This document shows positions 19,394 to 28,136 of a DNA stretch of 36,364 bases, one piece after another. The DNA is taken from contig JBBHKE010003550.1 of the NCBI GenBank assembly GCA_037447655.1, forward strand, positions 1-36,364. The letters run 5' to 3'. The number at the start of each line of letters is the position of its first letter. Position 1 is the first letter of the stretch. The notes beneath the pieces were generated by a model. It was not told where the DNA came from. It saw only the letters and a program-made list of their open reading frames with translations, and did not search any database. Source of the DNA: Zygnema cylindricum. Lineage: Eukaryota > Streptophyta > Zygnematophyceae > Zygnematales > Zygnemataceae. Position numbers and translations under genes: made by a program.

Positions 19394-20848
19394 TTGACGG
19401 TTTCTACGGAGGACGATACGGATCTATTCGCTATGGCGGCTGCAATAGAGGGCGCCAAGGACCCCGGATGGATAATGGATACAGGAGCGTCAGCCCACAT
19501 GTGCTGGAACAAGAGTATCTTCAAAAATCTAAAAGCAATTCCGAAGAAAAATATTTATTATGCTTGTGGAATGAGTGTCCAAACTCGTGCTGTGGGTGAT
19601 GTGTCATTACTAGTTGATGTAGAAGGGAAACCAATTGAAAGGACTCTTCATAATGTCTTATTTGTGCCCGACTTTAAGAAAAATCTGTTTTCTACGTCGT
19701 TGGTAGATAGCAAAGGCTTTGAGGTTAATTTGAAAAATGGTCGGCAGGTTGTTAGCAAAAATGGCAAATTTTCGGTTACAGGTACTGGAGATAGTAGCAA
19801 GATGTATCGCATGGATAAGGCTAATAAAAAGGAGAATGATGTTTTGTACTACGGTGTTTTGCACTCAGATGAGTTGTGGCATAAAAGATTAGGCCATGTT
19901 ATTTATGATAGTTTGAGGAAAATGGTAATTGCTGGAAAAATAGAGGGTGTATCAATCACAGATGGGCCGGTCAAAACTTGCGATAGTTGCGCTTTAGGCA
20001 AAATCCACAGATTGCCATTTCCTAAGGAGTGTGAGCATCGGTTAACGAAACTTCTTCAACAAATTCATTCGGATGTCTTTGGTCCAGCGAACGTTCCATC
20101 CGCAGGAGGGATGAAATATATGGTCACCTTCACAGATGATTTCTCCAGGTTTACAAAAGTTTACTTCATGAAGGAGAAGAGTGAAGTGTTTGGTCACTTC
20201 AAACACTATAAAGCATGGGCTGAAAAACTTCATAATTCATCTATTTTGCAGCTCAGATCGGACAATGGTGGTGAATATACATCGAAAGAATTTGAAACCT
20301 TTTTACTCGAGGAAGGCATTAGTCATCTATTGACTGTTCCATATTCACCGGAACAAAATGGGGTGTCGAAAAGACTGAATAGAACTCTCACGGAAAGCTC
20401 TAGGTCGATGCTCGATGACAAAAATGTGGATCCGAAATTCTGGGCTGAGGCTCTAAATTGTGCAGTTTATATTAAAAATAGGATAGGATCAAGATCGGTA
20501 GAAACAACTCCGTACGAAATATGGACAGGTAGCAAACCAGATGTTAGCCATTTCAAGGTCTTTAGTAGTCAATGCTTTATATTGGATACGTCTACAAATA
20601 GATGGAAAATGGAACCAAAGGGATTACCAGGTATTCTGTTAGGATATGACGATCACTCAAAAGGTTATAGAGTCTTTGTGTTTGAAAGGCAGAAAATAGT
20701 TGTAGCTACAAACATCATTGTTAAAGATGAACTAGACTCCATATATTTATTTCAAATGACAGAGCAGCAAAAGCAACAAAAAGTACAGGAGTATGTCATC
20801 TTAGATTGCATGCAGAAATTGTCCCGTAGATTTCACAAACTCCGGTAA
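19394..20848 (+). CDS. pol: copia B protease and integrase (long open segment)
   Basis: A 484-codon open segment continuing the gag frame. Protease motif WIMDTGASAHMC lies about 25-36 residues in. Integrase follows with an HHCC site (HKRLGH ... CDSCALGK), then catalytic Asp in HSDVFGP and Asp in RSDNGGEY. The third residue of D,D-35-E, expected in the NGVSER motif, is Lys here (codon 20369-20371), so this integrase should be inactive even where the frame is intact. The core is followed by the WTGSKPDVSHFKVF and ILLGYDDHSKGYRVF motifs typical of copia. The frame ends before RT, which continues in another frame. The 19394 start is only a track boundary; translation would begin in gag. Confidence 0.9.
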   Translation: MTVSTEDDTDLFAMAAAIEGAKDPGWIMDTGASAHMCWNKSIFKNLKAIPKKNIYYACGMSVQTRAVGDVSLLVDVEGKPIERTLHNVLFVPDFKKNLFSTSLVDSKGFEVNLKNGRQVVSKNGKFSVTGTGDSSKMYRMDKANKKENDVLYYGVLHSDELWHKRLGHVIYDSLRKMVIAGKIEGVSITDGPVKTCDSCALGKIHRLPFPKECEHRLTKLLQQIHSDVFGPANVPSAGGMKYMVTFTDDFSRFTKVYFMKEKSEVFGHFKHYKAWAEKLHNSSILQLRSDNGGEYTSKEFETFLLEEGISHLLTVPYSPEQNGVSKRLNRTLTESSRSMLDDKNVDPKFWAEALNCAVYIKNRIGSRSVETTPYEIWTGSKPDVSHFKVFSSQCFILDTSTNRWKMEPKGLPGILLGYDDHSKGYRVFVFERQKIVVATNIIVKDELDSIYLFQMTEQQKQQKVQEYVILDCMQKLSRRFHKLR

Positions 20849-20858
20849 TGACTCCGGA

Positions 20859-21546
20859 GTGAGACTCTCTCTAAGTTCCTCACCAACTTCGGGTCCAAAC
20901 GGACCAACAGCGCAATCGGAAGACACGGATCGCAACCAACGCAATCAGCAAGACACGGATCCCAACCAGCGCAATCAGCGTAATCAGCGTAATGCGCGGC
21001 ATTTGACGATCTCAGCCTCAGAATTTCCGGGGGGAAGAAGATCAAGCAGCCGCCTGCAAGCAAGCTCTCACTTTGCCCACTCGGCAGTCTCAGGGGAGCC
21101 CTCGACCATCCAAGAGGCCTTCTCATCACCAGAGCGGAATCACTGGATTGAGGCGGCAAACGACGAAATGAAGTCGATCATGGAGGCTCAAATATGGGAG
21201 CTTGTGGACCTTCCTCCGGACCGAAAAGCGATTGGCAGCAAATAGGTATTCAAGGTGAAGTTAAATCCCGATAACACCATTGAACGCTATAAGGCCTGAC
21301 TTGTGGCGAATGGATACAATCAAAAGGAAGGAATCGATTTTGAAGAAATATTTTCTCTGGTTGTAAGATTTCCAACAGTTAGGATTTTGCTGTCCCTAGC
21401 TGCTATAGAAAATATGGAAATCCATCAGATGGATGTAAATACGACCTTTTTGCATTGAGAACTAGAAGAGACCATTTACATGCAGCAGCCTGAAAAGTAT
21501 GTGGAACCAGGAAAAGAGCACTTAGTATGCAAGTTGCTAAAAATCT
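20859..21546 (+). pseudogene. pol: copia B integrase-RT linker and N-terminal RT
   Basis: Begins with a low-complexity segment rich in Asn, Gln and Arg (about 20925-20997, QRNQ repeats). It then enters copia RT with TIQEAFSSPERNHWIEA, MKSIMEAQIWELVDLP, KVKLNPDNTIERYKA, LVANGYNQKEGIDFEE and MEIHQMDVNTTFLH. In-frame stops are at 21243 (TAG, a former Trp), 21297 (TGA) and 21457 (TGA). A one-base shift near 21543 leads into the next segment. Confidence 0.85.
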
Positions 21547-22674
21547 TTGTACGGCCTAAAACAGGCCCCAAGACAGTGGAATATAAAGCTTGATGAATTC
21601 TTGACTAGTCTAGGATTTCAAAGGATAAGTTCTGATCACTCTGTCTACGTTCTAAAGAGTGAAAATGGGATAGTGTATATAGCAGTATATGTAGATGATT
21701 TGCTATTAATTAGCAAATCAATGGCTGAAATTAACAAAATCAAAACTGCTCTAAACTCACGGTTCGAGATGAAAGACCTCGGTGAGGCAAAATATATTTT
21801 GGGTATCCAGGTAGAGAGGGACAGAAATAAGAAAATAATAAAATTGACTCAAAAAGAGGCTATTGGAAACATGTTAGATGAGTACGGAATGCGGGGGGCA
21901 AAAGGATGTTTAACTCCAATGGAGTTTCGGCAGAAGTTAGAGGGAGAAGAGACAGAACCAGGTGTCATTGTTAGCGAGTATTTAGAATCAGGGGAGAATG
22001 ATCCTATGACAATAATACCTTATAGACAGATAGTGGGAAGCTTAATATACTTCATGAACTGTACCCGTCCTGACATTGCTGCAGCAGTCGGGGTACTGAG
22101 TAGGAGTCTAGAAAATCCGAGAAAATCTGATCTTGATGCAGCAAAGAGAGTCTTAAGATATTTGGCAGGAACTAAAGATCTCAAACTCACTCTAGGCGGA
22201 GGAGAAGTCAAGCTGCAAACATGGAGTGATGCAAGCTATGGCGACATGCCAAGCCGGAAATCCACCACGGGATTCGTTCTACAAATTGGGAACGGTACTT
22301 GCTGTTGGAGCAGTAAACTTCAAAAGGTTACAATACAGTCGACAATGGAGTCAGAATATATGGCAACAAGCTCGGCCCTCAAAGAACTCTTATGGGTAAA
22401 ATCCATGTTACAAGAACTAGGATACATGCAAGTTAGTCCACAGGTGATCTGGTGTAATATTCAGGCTGCCATTGCCATTGCTTCTAACCCGAGTCATCAC
22501 TTCAAAAGCAAGCACATGGATGTACGATTACACTTTGTAAGAGAAAAAGTGTTCTCTAGAGTGCTTAAATTATGTTATTTGCCAGATGCAAAAATGATTG
22601 CTGATATGCTCACTAAAGCCTTTCTTGCTCCTAAGCTGAAGTATTGTAGGGACGTAGTGGGATTAAGTGAATAG
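21547..22674 (+). CDS. pol: copia B reverse transcriptase and RNase H (open segment)
   Basis: 375 open codons. The RT part has MYGLKQAPRQW, SSDHSVYVL, the catalytic YVDDLLL near residue 53, and LGEAKYILGIQVERD. RNase H follows with PYRQIVGSLIYFMNCTRPDI, LRYLAGTKDLKL, WSDASYGDMPSRKSTTGF, STMESEYMA and KHMDVRLHFVREKV, ending LLTKAF-type LTKAFLAPKLKYCRD and GLSE before TAG. Catalytic Asp and Glu positions look intact. It cannot be translated alone from the element RNA because of the upstream breaks. Confidence 0.92.
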   Translation: MYGLKQAPRQWNIKLDEFLTSLGFQRISSDHSVYVLKSENGIVYIAVYVDDLLLISKSMAEINKIKTALNSRFEMKDLGEAKYILGIQVERDRNKKIIKLTQKEAIGNMLDEYGMRGAKGCLTPMEFRQKLEGEETEPGVIVSEYLESGENDPMTIIPYRQIVGSLIYFMNCTRPDIAAAVGVLSRSLENPRKSDLDAAKRVLRYLAGTKDLKLTLGGGEVKLQTWSDASYGDMPSRKSTTGFVLQIGNGTCCWSSKLQKVTIQSTMESEYMATSSALKELLWVKSMLQELGYMQVSPQVIWCNIQAAIAIASNPSHHFKSKHMDVRLHFVREKVFSRVLKLCYLPDAKMIADMLTKAFLAPKLKYCRDVVGLSE

Positions 22675-22836
22675 TTGAATTGCTGCTTGCTATACTGCCA
22701 CTCTGCGATAAATCCACCATTGTGAGGTAGTGGGACTGGGTGACTTGCTAATTGCTATATTGCTATGCTGCGATGCTGCGCTAGTTTATCACCACAGCTG
22801 CGCCGGGATACTGAGTTTAAAGCTTTAGGGGAGTCT
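22675..22836 (+). other. 3' untranslated part and polypurine tract of copia B
   Basis: Has repeated GCTGCTTGCTATA, TTGCTATGCTGCGATGCTGCG words and a purine-rich AGGGGAG at 22827-22833 just before the LTR start TGTC at 22837. Confidence 0.65.
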
Positions 22837-23580
22837 TGTCTTTTTGGAAAGCTTTCAGTCTCATAGCAGCGCAGCTGCTTTATAGACAAAGTTGCCCAGC
22901 TGCTATACAGACAGAGCAGCGCAGGTGCTATACAACAGAGCAACGCAGCTACTATACAGCAGAGCAGCGCAGCAGCGAAGCTGCAACACAGACAGGACAA
23001 GGCAACCACGATTATATTTGATATGGTCCGTACGGACAACGCAACGTCTGATATTCTTAATGTGATTCTGTACAGGATAGAGCAACTGCGATAGATAGGA
23101 TTCTAGTCAACTTAGTGGGAACTCAGTGGTAACTTAGTGGGTAGCTGAGTGGTAGCTCAATGGTAGCTTAGTGGTAGCTCAGTGGTAGCTCAGTGGTAGC
23201 TTAGTATTAGCTTGGCAGCTTGACGTACCTCTCAGGTACACTGGTATTGCCGGTACAACACTAGTATAAGACTTAGGACTCAGAACACATGATGTATCCA
23301 GACTTCCAAGTAGTAAAACTGCAGACAGTTTTTGGGAAACTTCTGAGCATTATATCTTGAGTGTTGTCGGGTCAATTGTGCTATAACTTTGTGAGTTATC
23401 AGTGTTAATGCTACTCTATATTCTGATAGAGTTTTGTGAGGTTTGGATGCTTGTATAAGAATTGGTGAGCACTAAAGAACAGCTGTTTGGTAGGATTCAT
23501 GATAGCTTCTGAGAGTGTATCATGTCTACTTCTACTACTACTGCTGCTCCTCCACCTGCACCGGTGGTTGTAGAACAACA
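22837..23580 (+). repeat. 3' LTR of copia B
   Basis: 744 bp, matches LTR A from start to AGAACAACA with scattered substitutions. It ends exactly where the primer site begins in the two upstream copies, which fixes the LTR boundary and shows that the ATGTCTACTTCT gag start lies in the LTR. Confidence 0.9.
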
Positions 23581-24008
23581 TGTTTGTCATAAGAATTGTA
23601 GAATGTCTGGGGGTTCGTATTCCTTCTCACATGTAGGAAATTTTGCAACGAGCAAAATATTGAGTAAGGATTGTTGTGAGAGCAAGGGTTAAATAAACAA
23701 TTCATTTAATGTATTGATATCGATGGACCCCTTATGTAATTTTATATGTTTTACTTTGCTTTCCCTCGTGAGTTGTGTAACAATTGCACACTTTGTGTTG
23801 TTAATGATCCTATCACGATGTTGTGTTAAGAGGTGGCTCCTTGAAAACCCTTATGTTTTTCCCTTACTCTTTGTATCGTCATCATTTATCTTGCATTAGA
23901 GCAAGTGGGAGCTATAATGATTTGTTTTCGCTATTATGAATCGAAGATGTGTTTTTTAACTTAGTGTGCTGCCATAACCCCAAGGAAATTAAAGAGTTGC
24001 CTTTAATA
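23581..24008. other. Right flank of the A/B insertion
   Basis: AT-rich with no recognised gene. It may begin with the rest of the copia E LTR (interrupted at 16110), but its end cannot be set. It runs to the hAT 3 duplication. Confidence 0.4.
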
Positions 24009-24016
24009 GTTCTTTG
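24009..24016 (+). repeat. 8-bp target-site duplication of hAT 3 (left)
   Basis: GTTCTTTG, repeated at 33453-33460 more than 9 kb away. Confidence 0.88.
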
Positions 24017-24840
24017 TAGTGTTGTGTGTCGGTAAAAAAATTATCGCGATAACACCGATATATCGATAGTTATCGGTTATCGAATGGTCAGAGGTTCCGA
24101 TATATCGGTCTGAGACCAACAAATTCCATATCGGCGATAACTTAAAAAAATATATAGTATGCATACAATAGTACTGTATAACATACTGTATTATATTATT
24201 GACTTTGTATAATAAAACACCTTCCATTGCACCCGTACATTAGGGTTTGGAGGATACATTGGCGTACATTTTTCGTATATTTTAGTACAGCTGCGCTACA
24301 TTTTCTGTATATTTACGTGCAATGTTTGCACATATCCGTACTCCTTGGGGTTAATATAAGGGGGGATTTTAGGGTTTATAAGGTACATTGCCGTACGTTC
24401 ATATATTATTTAGTACGGTTGACAAAGATTTGCCGTATTATTGAGTTTGTAAGGTACACTTTATGTATAATTTCGTACATTTATGTTAGTTGTTTGTAAT
24501 TTTAAAGATTTTTTAAGGATTTTATATTTTTTCGCTTTTACTACATGTCCGTACAGAGAAAATCTACACGAATTTTATAAAAAGTATGAAATCAACGAAT
24601 ATTACGTAATTTTCACAGAAAAGTCCAAATCCGTACGAATTGGACATATATGGGCGTAACTAACAGTAAAAAGGACACTGAGGAAGTGAATGGGAGCGTG
24701 GAACCCTAGTAACCCCCCCTAAATAGTAAATAATCAAGGAAAAATCGCAATTTTTTACCGAAATCGGGGGAACAAGGTCAGCGACGCGTCCGCGGAATAT
24801 GACGTACAGTTGAGTGTCCTAGTTGTACATTTATCAGTAC

Positions 24841-24845
24841 GGTCC
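24841..24845 (+). repeat. 5-bp duplication of solo LTR (left)
   Basis: GGTCC, repeated at 26042-26046. Confidence 0.85.
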
Positions 24846-25751
24846 TGAAACTCTAAGACCTCCATTAGCCCTCAGAGTATGCAGATCCAAAAGAAGCTAA
24901 TCTAGATAGTGCCGACTCCAAGTGAATATAAACCCAAATGACTGACCCCTTGACAGTCACAATCCTAATATAGATTCACCCTTGTGAAATAACACTTTCT
25001 GTGTGCTCAGTTCCACCACAGAATGCAAAGTTAGATTATGAGATTTAGACACATTCACCCACTTTGACTTTCCCTTATAAATGCAACCACCCTGGCAGAC
25101 AAAAACTCTGACCGACTACACCCCTGTGTAGCCTGGACTCCCCTGAGTCTGCAGCAAAAAGAATCACTGAAAATGGTCAAGTAAATTGATAGTTATGGCT
25201 GCCCAAAGTTTGCCATTTATACGGGGTGCTCTCTAGGAGAGGCAGCTGCCTACCCAAAATTTATCTAAGTCCTATTCCCTCTCTAAAACTCTATCTACTA
25301 AAGTACGGCACCAATCAAATTACTGTGTCGTACAGAAAAGTATAGGTGCCGGTGTACTTTATGTACGGCCATTGTACGACATGGCCAAAATGTCGACACG
25401 TGTCATATCCGGATTTGTTCCCGTAATCTTCGGAGTTGCCGCAATCCAATGTAGTGTTACCACGTGTCACTCAATGTGGCGGTGATCGTAAACCGCCAAA
25501 ATCGTACGCCGGGATCTCGGCATCCTTCGCGGCCGTCCGATCAATTTTGGATTTCAATCGTGGCCGTCATAAATACCTGCGCGGTATTCTTTCCGGCGTC
25601 AAACAAATTGCGCGGTATTTATTTCGTATCCGTATCGTACGTCGTACTTTACACAACTGTTTCTATGCAGTATGCATATAGTTCTAGTTAAATTAATTAG
25701 TCTTATTGTAACTATTTAAATAAATATCATACACCGAAATATCAAATACAA

Positions 25752-25833
25752 TTTAGACTATCTGGATAAGACTACCTGCTGTTGCGGTTGTGACGAATGG
25801 CAGGTACCAGGATCAAATCCTGGCTGTGTCAAA
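25752..25833 (+). other. tRNA-like pol III module inside solo LTR
   Basis: An A-box like TTAGACTATCTGG (25753-25765) and a B-box GGATCAAATCC (25810-25820), with a T-arm CCAGG/CCTGG around the B-box. The acceptor stem is not formed and the anticodon arm is unclear, so it is not a working tRNA. It runs opposite to the LTR. The same module is at 34381-34462. It may derive from an old tRNA or SINE insertion in the ancestral LTR. Confidence 0.6.
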
Positions 25834-25905
25834 ACTACCTTTTAGAGAAAAAACCCCCTATAAAACAACTGTCTGTCTCCCTCTAGACAGCACAGGCAGC
25901 CATGG

Positions 25906-25965
25906 CTAACTCCTCCTCCAGTCTTCAGTGACTGCGACAAGTGTGGGGACTTGAGGAGGAGTTAG
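25906..25965 (+). repeat. Hairpin in family-R LTR, copy in the solo LTR
   Basis: Perfect 13-bp arms CTAACTCCTCCTC (25906-25918) and GAGGAGGAGTTAG (25953-25965) around a 34-nt loop. The loop includes TTCAGTGACTGCGACAAG, conserved in the other LTR copy. Confidence 0.75.
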
Positions 25966-26041
25966 AGGCAGGCTGTCAATATCTACTATTTTGCTTTTTA
26001 TTTTGCAATCTCTAGACCTAGAAAATACTTGAATTCTAATA

Positions 26042-26046
26042 GGTCC
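26042..26046 (+). repeat. 5-bp duplication of solo LTR (right)
   Basis: GGTCC, identical to 24841-24845. Confidence 0.85.
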
Positions 26047-26138
26047 GTACATATATCGCCGATAGTTATCGATATCGGTGTTATCGCCGATAAATACCGA
26101 TAAAAATATCGCTTATTATCGGCGATAACACCGATAAC

Positions 26139-26143
26139 GATAT
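26139..26143 (+). repeat. 5-bp target-site duplication of gypsy C (left)
   Basis: GATAT, repeated at 33365-33369. Confidence 0.85.
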
Positions 26144-26637
26144 TGTAACACGGTGACAGAGTTGAGTACTTAAGGGCTACAAACCAGACTGCTATTGTTG
26201 GGGTTGCAGAGCAGCGCAGCTGCCATTCTAGACCAGCGCAACATAACAATATAGCAACTTAGTAGAATAGCGTAGCGCGGAATAGCAACGCAGCGTGGCA
26301 GTATAGCAACGCCGCAGAATGTAGATTTAACTGTTTAGTTCTAGAAAGATATTCCGGATAGATCTCGGTTGATCGTGAAGGTCCACGTGTACACTTGTAC
26401 AGTATTAGGTTGACTAGCAGCTAGTTAGTTTAAATAGTGGAGCAGACGTAGTAAAAAGATAGACTCTTTGAGTAAACTTTTCCAGTGAGCTTTCAACTGG
26501 TAATCTTCCTCCCGATTAACAAAAATTGACATTTATCTGCGAGTGTTGTGTACTCGTGCTGTTGCTACGGGGAGATCCTTGGAGTCTTTCCACTGTGCAT
26601 TATAGTGCGTTGTGGGTTAGTATTTTGTCCTTTTATA
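26144..26637 (+). repeat. 5' LTR of gypsy C
   Basis: 494 bp. It contains AGCAGCGCAGCTGC at about 26212 and related GCAACGCAGCG words. It pairs with 32871-33364 at high similarity. Confidence 0.93.
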
Positions 26638-26638
26638 C

Positions 26639-26650
26639 TGGTATCGGAGC
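26639..26650 (+). promoter_or_regulatory. Primer-binding site of gypsy C
   Basis: TGGTATCGGAGC, one base after the LTR. It differs from the common plant initiator-Met site TGGTATCAGAGC by an inner G, as does gypsy D. Confidence 0.82.
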
Positions 26651-26671
26651 TTTTCCTCGTGACTCGACAAC

Positions 26672-27488
26672 ATGGGAGAACACGACGTATCTACCACGGA
26701 AATGCTAGCGCAAATTCTTCGGGAGTTGGAAAACGTCAGATTACAGATTGCTTTACTGAGTAACACCGTCGCAACCTTGGGATCTCGTCTTGGTGAACGA
26801 CCTCATGGAGGCACGGAGAGAGACTTAAAGAGACCGAAGTTAAGACTTCGCGATCAGTTTGACCCGGCCAGACACAAGAACCTTGATGCGTGGTTATTCT
26901 CCATTGTGAATTACCTTGAGAATTTTCCTAGCCTGTCGGATCGTGAGAAGATTCATTATACGGGTGGACTTCTAAAAGAGGCAGCGGGAGCATGGTGGAG
27001 GACAATGGTGGAAAATGACGAAATACCGGATGTTTAGACTCTTTTTATTCAACTCCTCCGTGACTCTTAGCAACCCGTTAACACAATTAAGGCGGCCAGG
27101 GATAAGATCACGATTTTGAAGCAACGTACCTCAGTATTGGAGTACACGCAGTGGTTCTTGGAGTGCAAAGTTCAAATACCCTCGATGACGGAGGACGAAG
27201 CTGTGGATCGTTACGTTGGCTTAAGGCCTCCATTCAGAGGGATGTGGAGCAATGGCTCGCTCGAGAAAGTATGACTCCTAGTCTCTCTGCGATTATCCAA
27301 TTTGCGAAACGGATCGATTCGGTGGATTTCACCCTGCGTAGGCCTTATCATTATGGGTCGAGTAGCGGTGGTGGAGTTAGACGAGACGATGGTCCAACCC
27401 CCATGGAGCTCGGAGCAATCGATGACGATAATGAGGTGGTCAACGAGCTTCGAAAGAAGGGAAGTTCATCAAAGCCAAGACCCATGAC
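26672..27488 (+). pseudogene. gag: gypsy C gag, capsid part
   Basis: ATG at 26672 (MGEHDVSTTEM), 22 bp after the primer site. A short coiled-coil N-terminus precedes a Retrotrans_gag domain (LDAWLFSIVNYLE, HYTGGLLKEAAGAWW). A TAG at 27036 and a TAG at 27069 interrupt it. A shift near 27230 brings a new frame with SIQRDVEQWLARE and DFTLRRPYHYG, then PTPMELGAIDDDNE. Another shift near 27490 leads to the zinc knuckle. This is the usual gag layout for plant chromoviruses, broken in at least four places. Confidence 0.85.
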
Positions 27489-28136
27489 TTGTCCCCCGAG
27501 GAGCTCCAACGGAGAAGGCAAAACGGCTTATGTTCCTATTGCGGTTCCCTGGATCATATGGCCCGAGAATGCCCAAAAAATAAAGGTCCTAAGAAGGGCA
27601 AGCTTAATGTCATGAGGTTGGCTGGTGAAGGGGGAGATCCTTTAATATTTCAAGGTCGGATCGGAGTGAGCGCAGCTAGCTTCATGGTAGACTCCGACGC
27701 ATCGGCGAATTTCATCAACGAGGTGACGGTGAAAAAGTTGAAACTTCCTCTCGTGGTGCTAACGGATCGTCAGGCGGTGCAATTGGCTGAAGGGAGTTCC
27801 CTTTCCATTACTCATCGTACTCCGAAGTTACGCGTCGGAATTGGGAAATTCCATTGGTTTGACACTCTTCATGTAGTACCGCTTAGAGACCATGAAGTAA
27901 TCTTAAGGAAACCGTGGCTGCAAAAGTGGAACGCGACGATCGATTGCAAAAGGGGCGACATGAGGGTTAGGAAAGGTGAAAAAGAGTTTGAGGTAAAGGT
28001 GAGAGCGGTTGGTAAAGGATCGGAAGAGGGATGCCTGCTTTCGGCCTTACAGCGTAAGAGGGCGCTCACGAAGGGGGAGACAATTGGTATGGCGGTCGTC
28101 CAACCTATGGAGGAAGGGAAGGAGGGAATTCCGTAA
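27489..28136 (+). pseudogene. pol: gypsy C zinc knuckle and protease
   Basis: The frame opens with CSYCGSLDHMARECP, a CX2CX4HX4C knuckle at residues 15-29. The retropepsin active site is at about residues 67-70 but reads VDSDAS: the Gly of the DSG motif is Asp (codon 27696-27698). It ends HEVILRKPWLQKWNA, a typical protease end, before a TAA at 28134. The same frame continues into RT after that stop, so it was one gag-pol frame. Confidence 0.88.

Larger units (their letters stand above)
16111..23580 (+). mobile_element. Composite Ty1/copia insertion (copies A and B)
   Basis: Outer LTRs at 16111-16862 and 22837-23580 belong to one family. Inside are a first gag (copy A), a reverse fragment of another LTR (17750-18210), a second truncated LTR, a second gag and a full pol (copy B). 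It looks like a tandem element (LTR-body-LTR-body-LTR) that later lost part of the middle, or two insertions joined by recombination. TTTGT lies before 16111 and again at 23583, two bases off the predicted end, so a shared duplication is possible but not clean. Confidence 0.8.
24846..26041 (-). repeat. Solo LTR of copia family R, reverse orientation
   Basis: 1196 bp with an exact 5-bp duplication. It matches the 5' LTR at 34188-35205 over its length when read in reverse, with many substitutions and indels. Read in LTR sense it starts TATTAG and ends TTTCA. It holds a tRNA-like module (25752-25833) and a hairpin (25906-25965). It arose by recombination between the two LTRs of a full element inserted in hAT 3. 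Confidence 0.88.

Noticed and set aside
23522-23580. Start of a third copia gag after the 3' LTR
   Set aside because: The match stops exactly at the LTR end before the primer site, so this is LTR sequence, not another gag.
25752-25985. Independent SINE insertion flanked by its own duplication
   Set aside because: Homology with the copia R LTR extends well beyond it on both sides, and no separate duplication or A-tail is seen; it is treated as part of the LTR.
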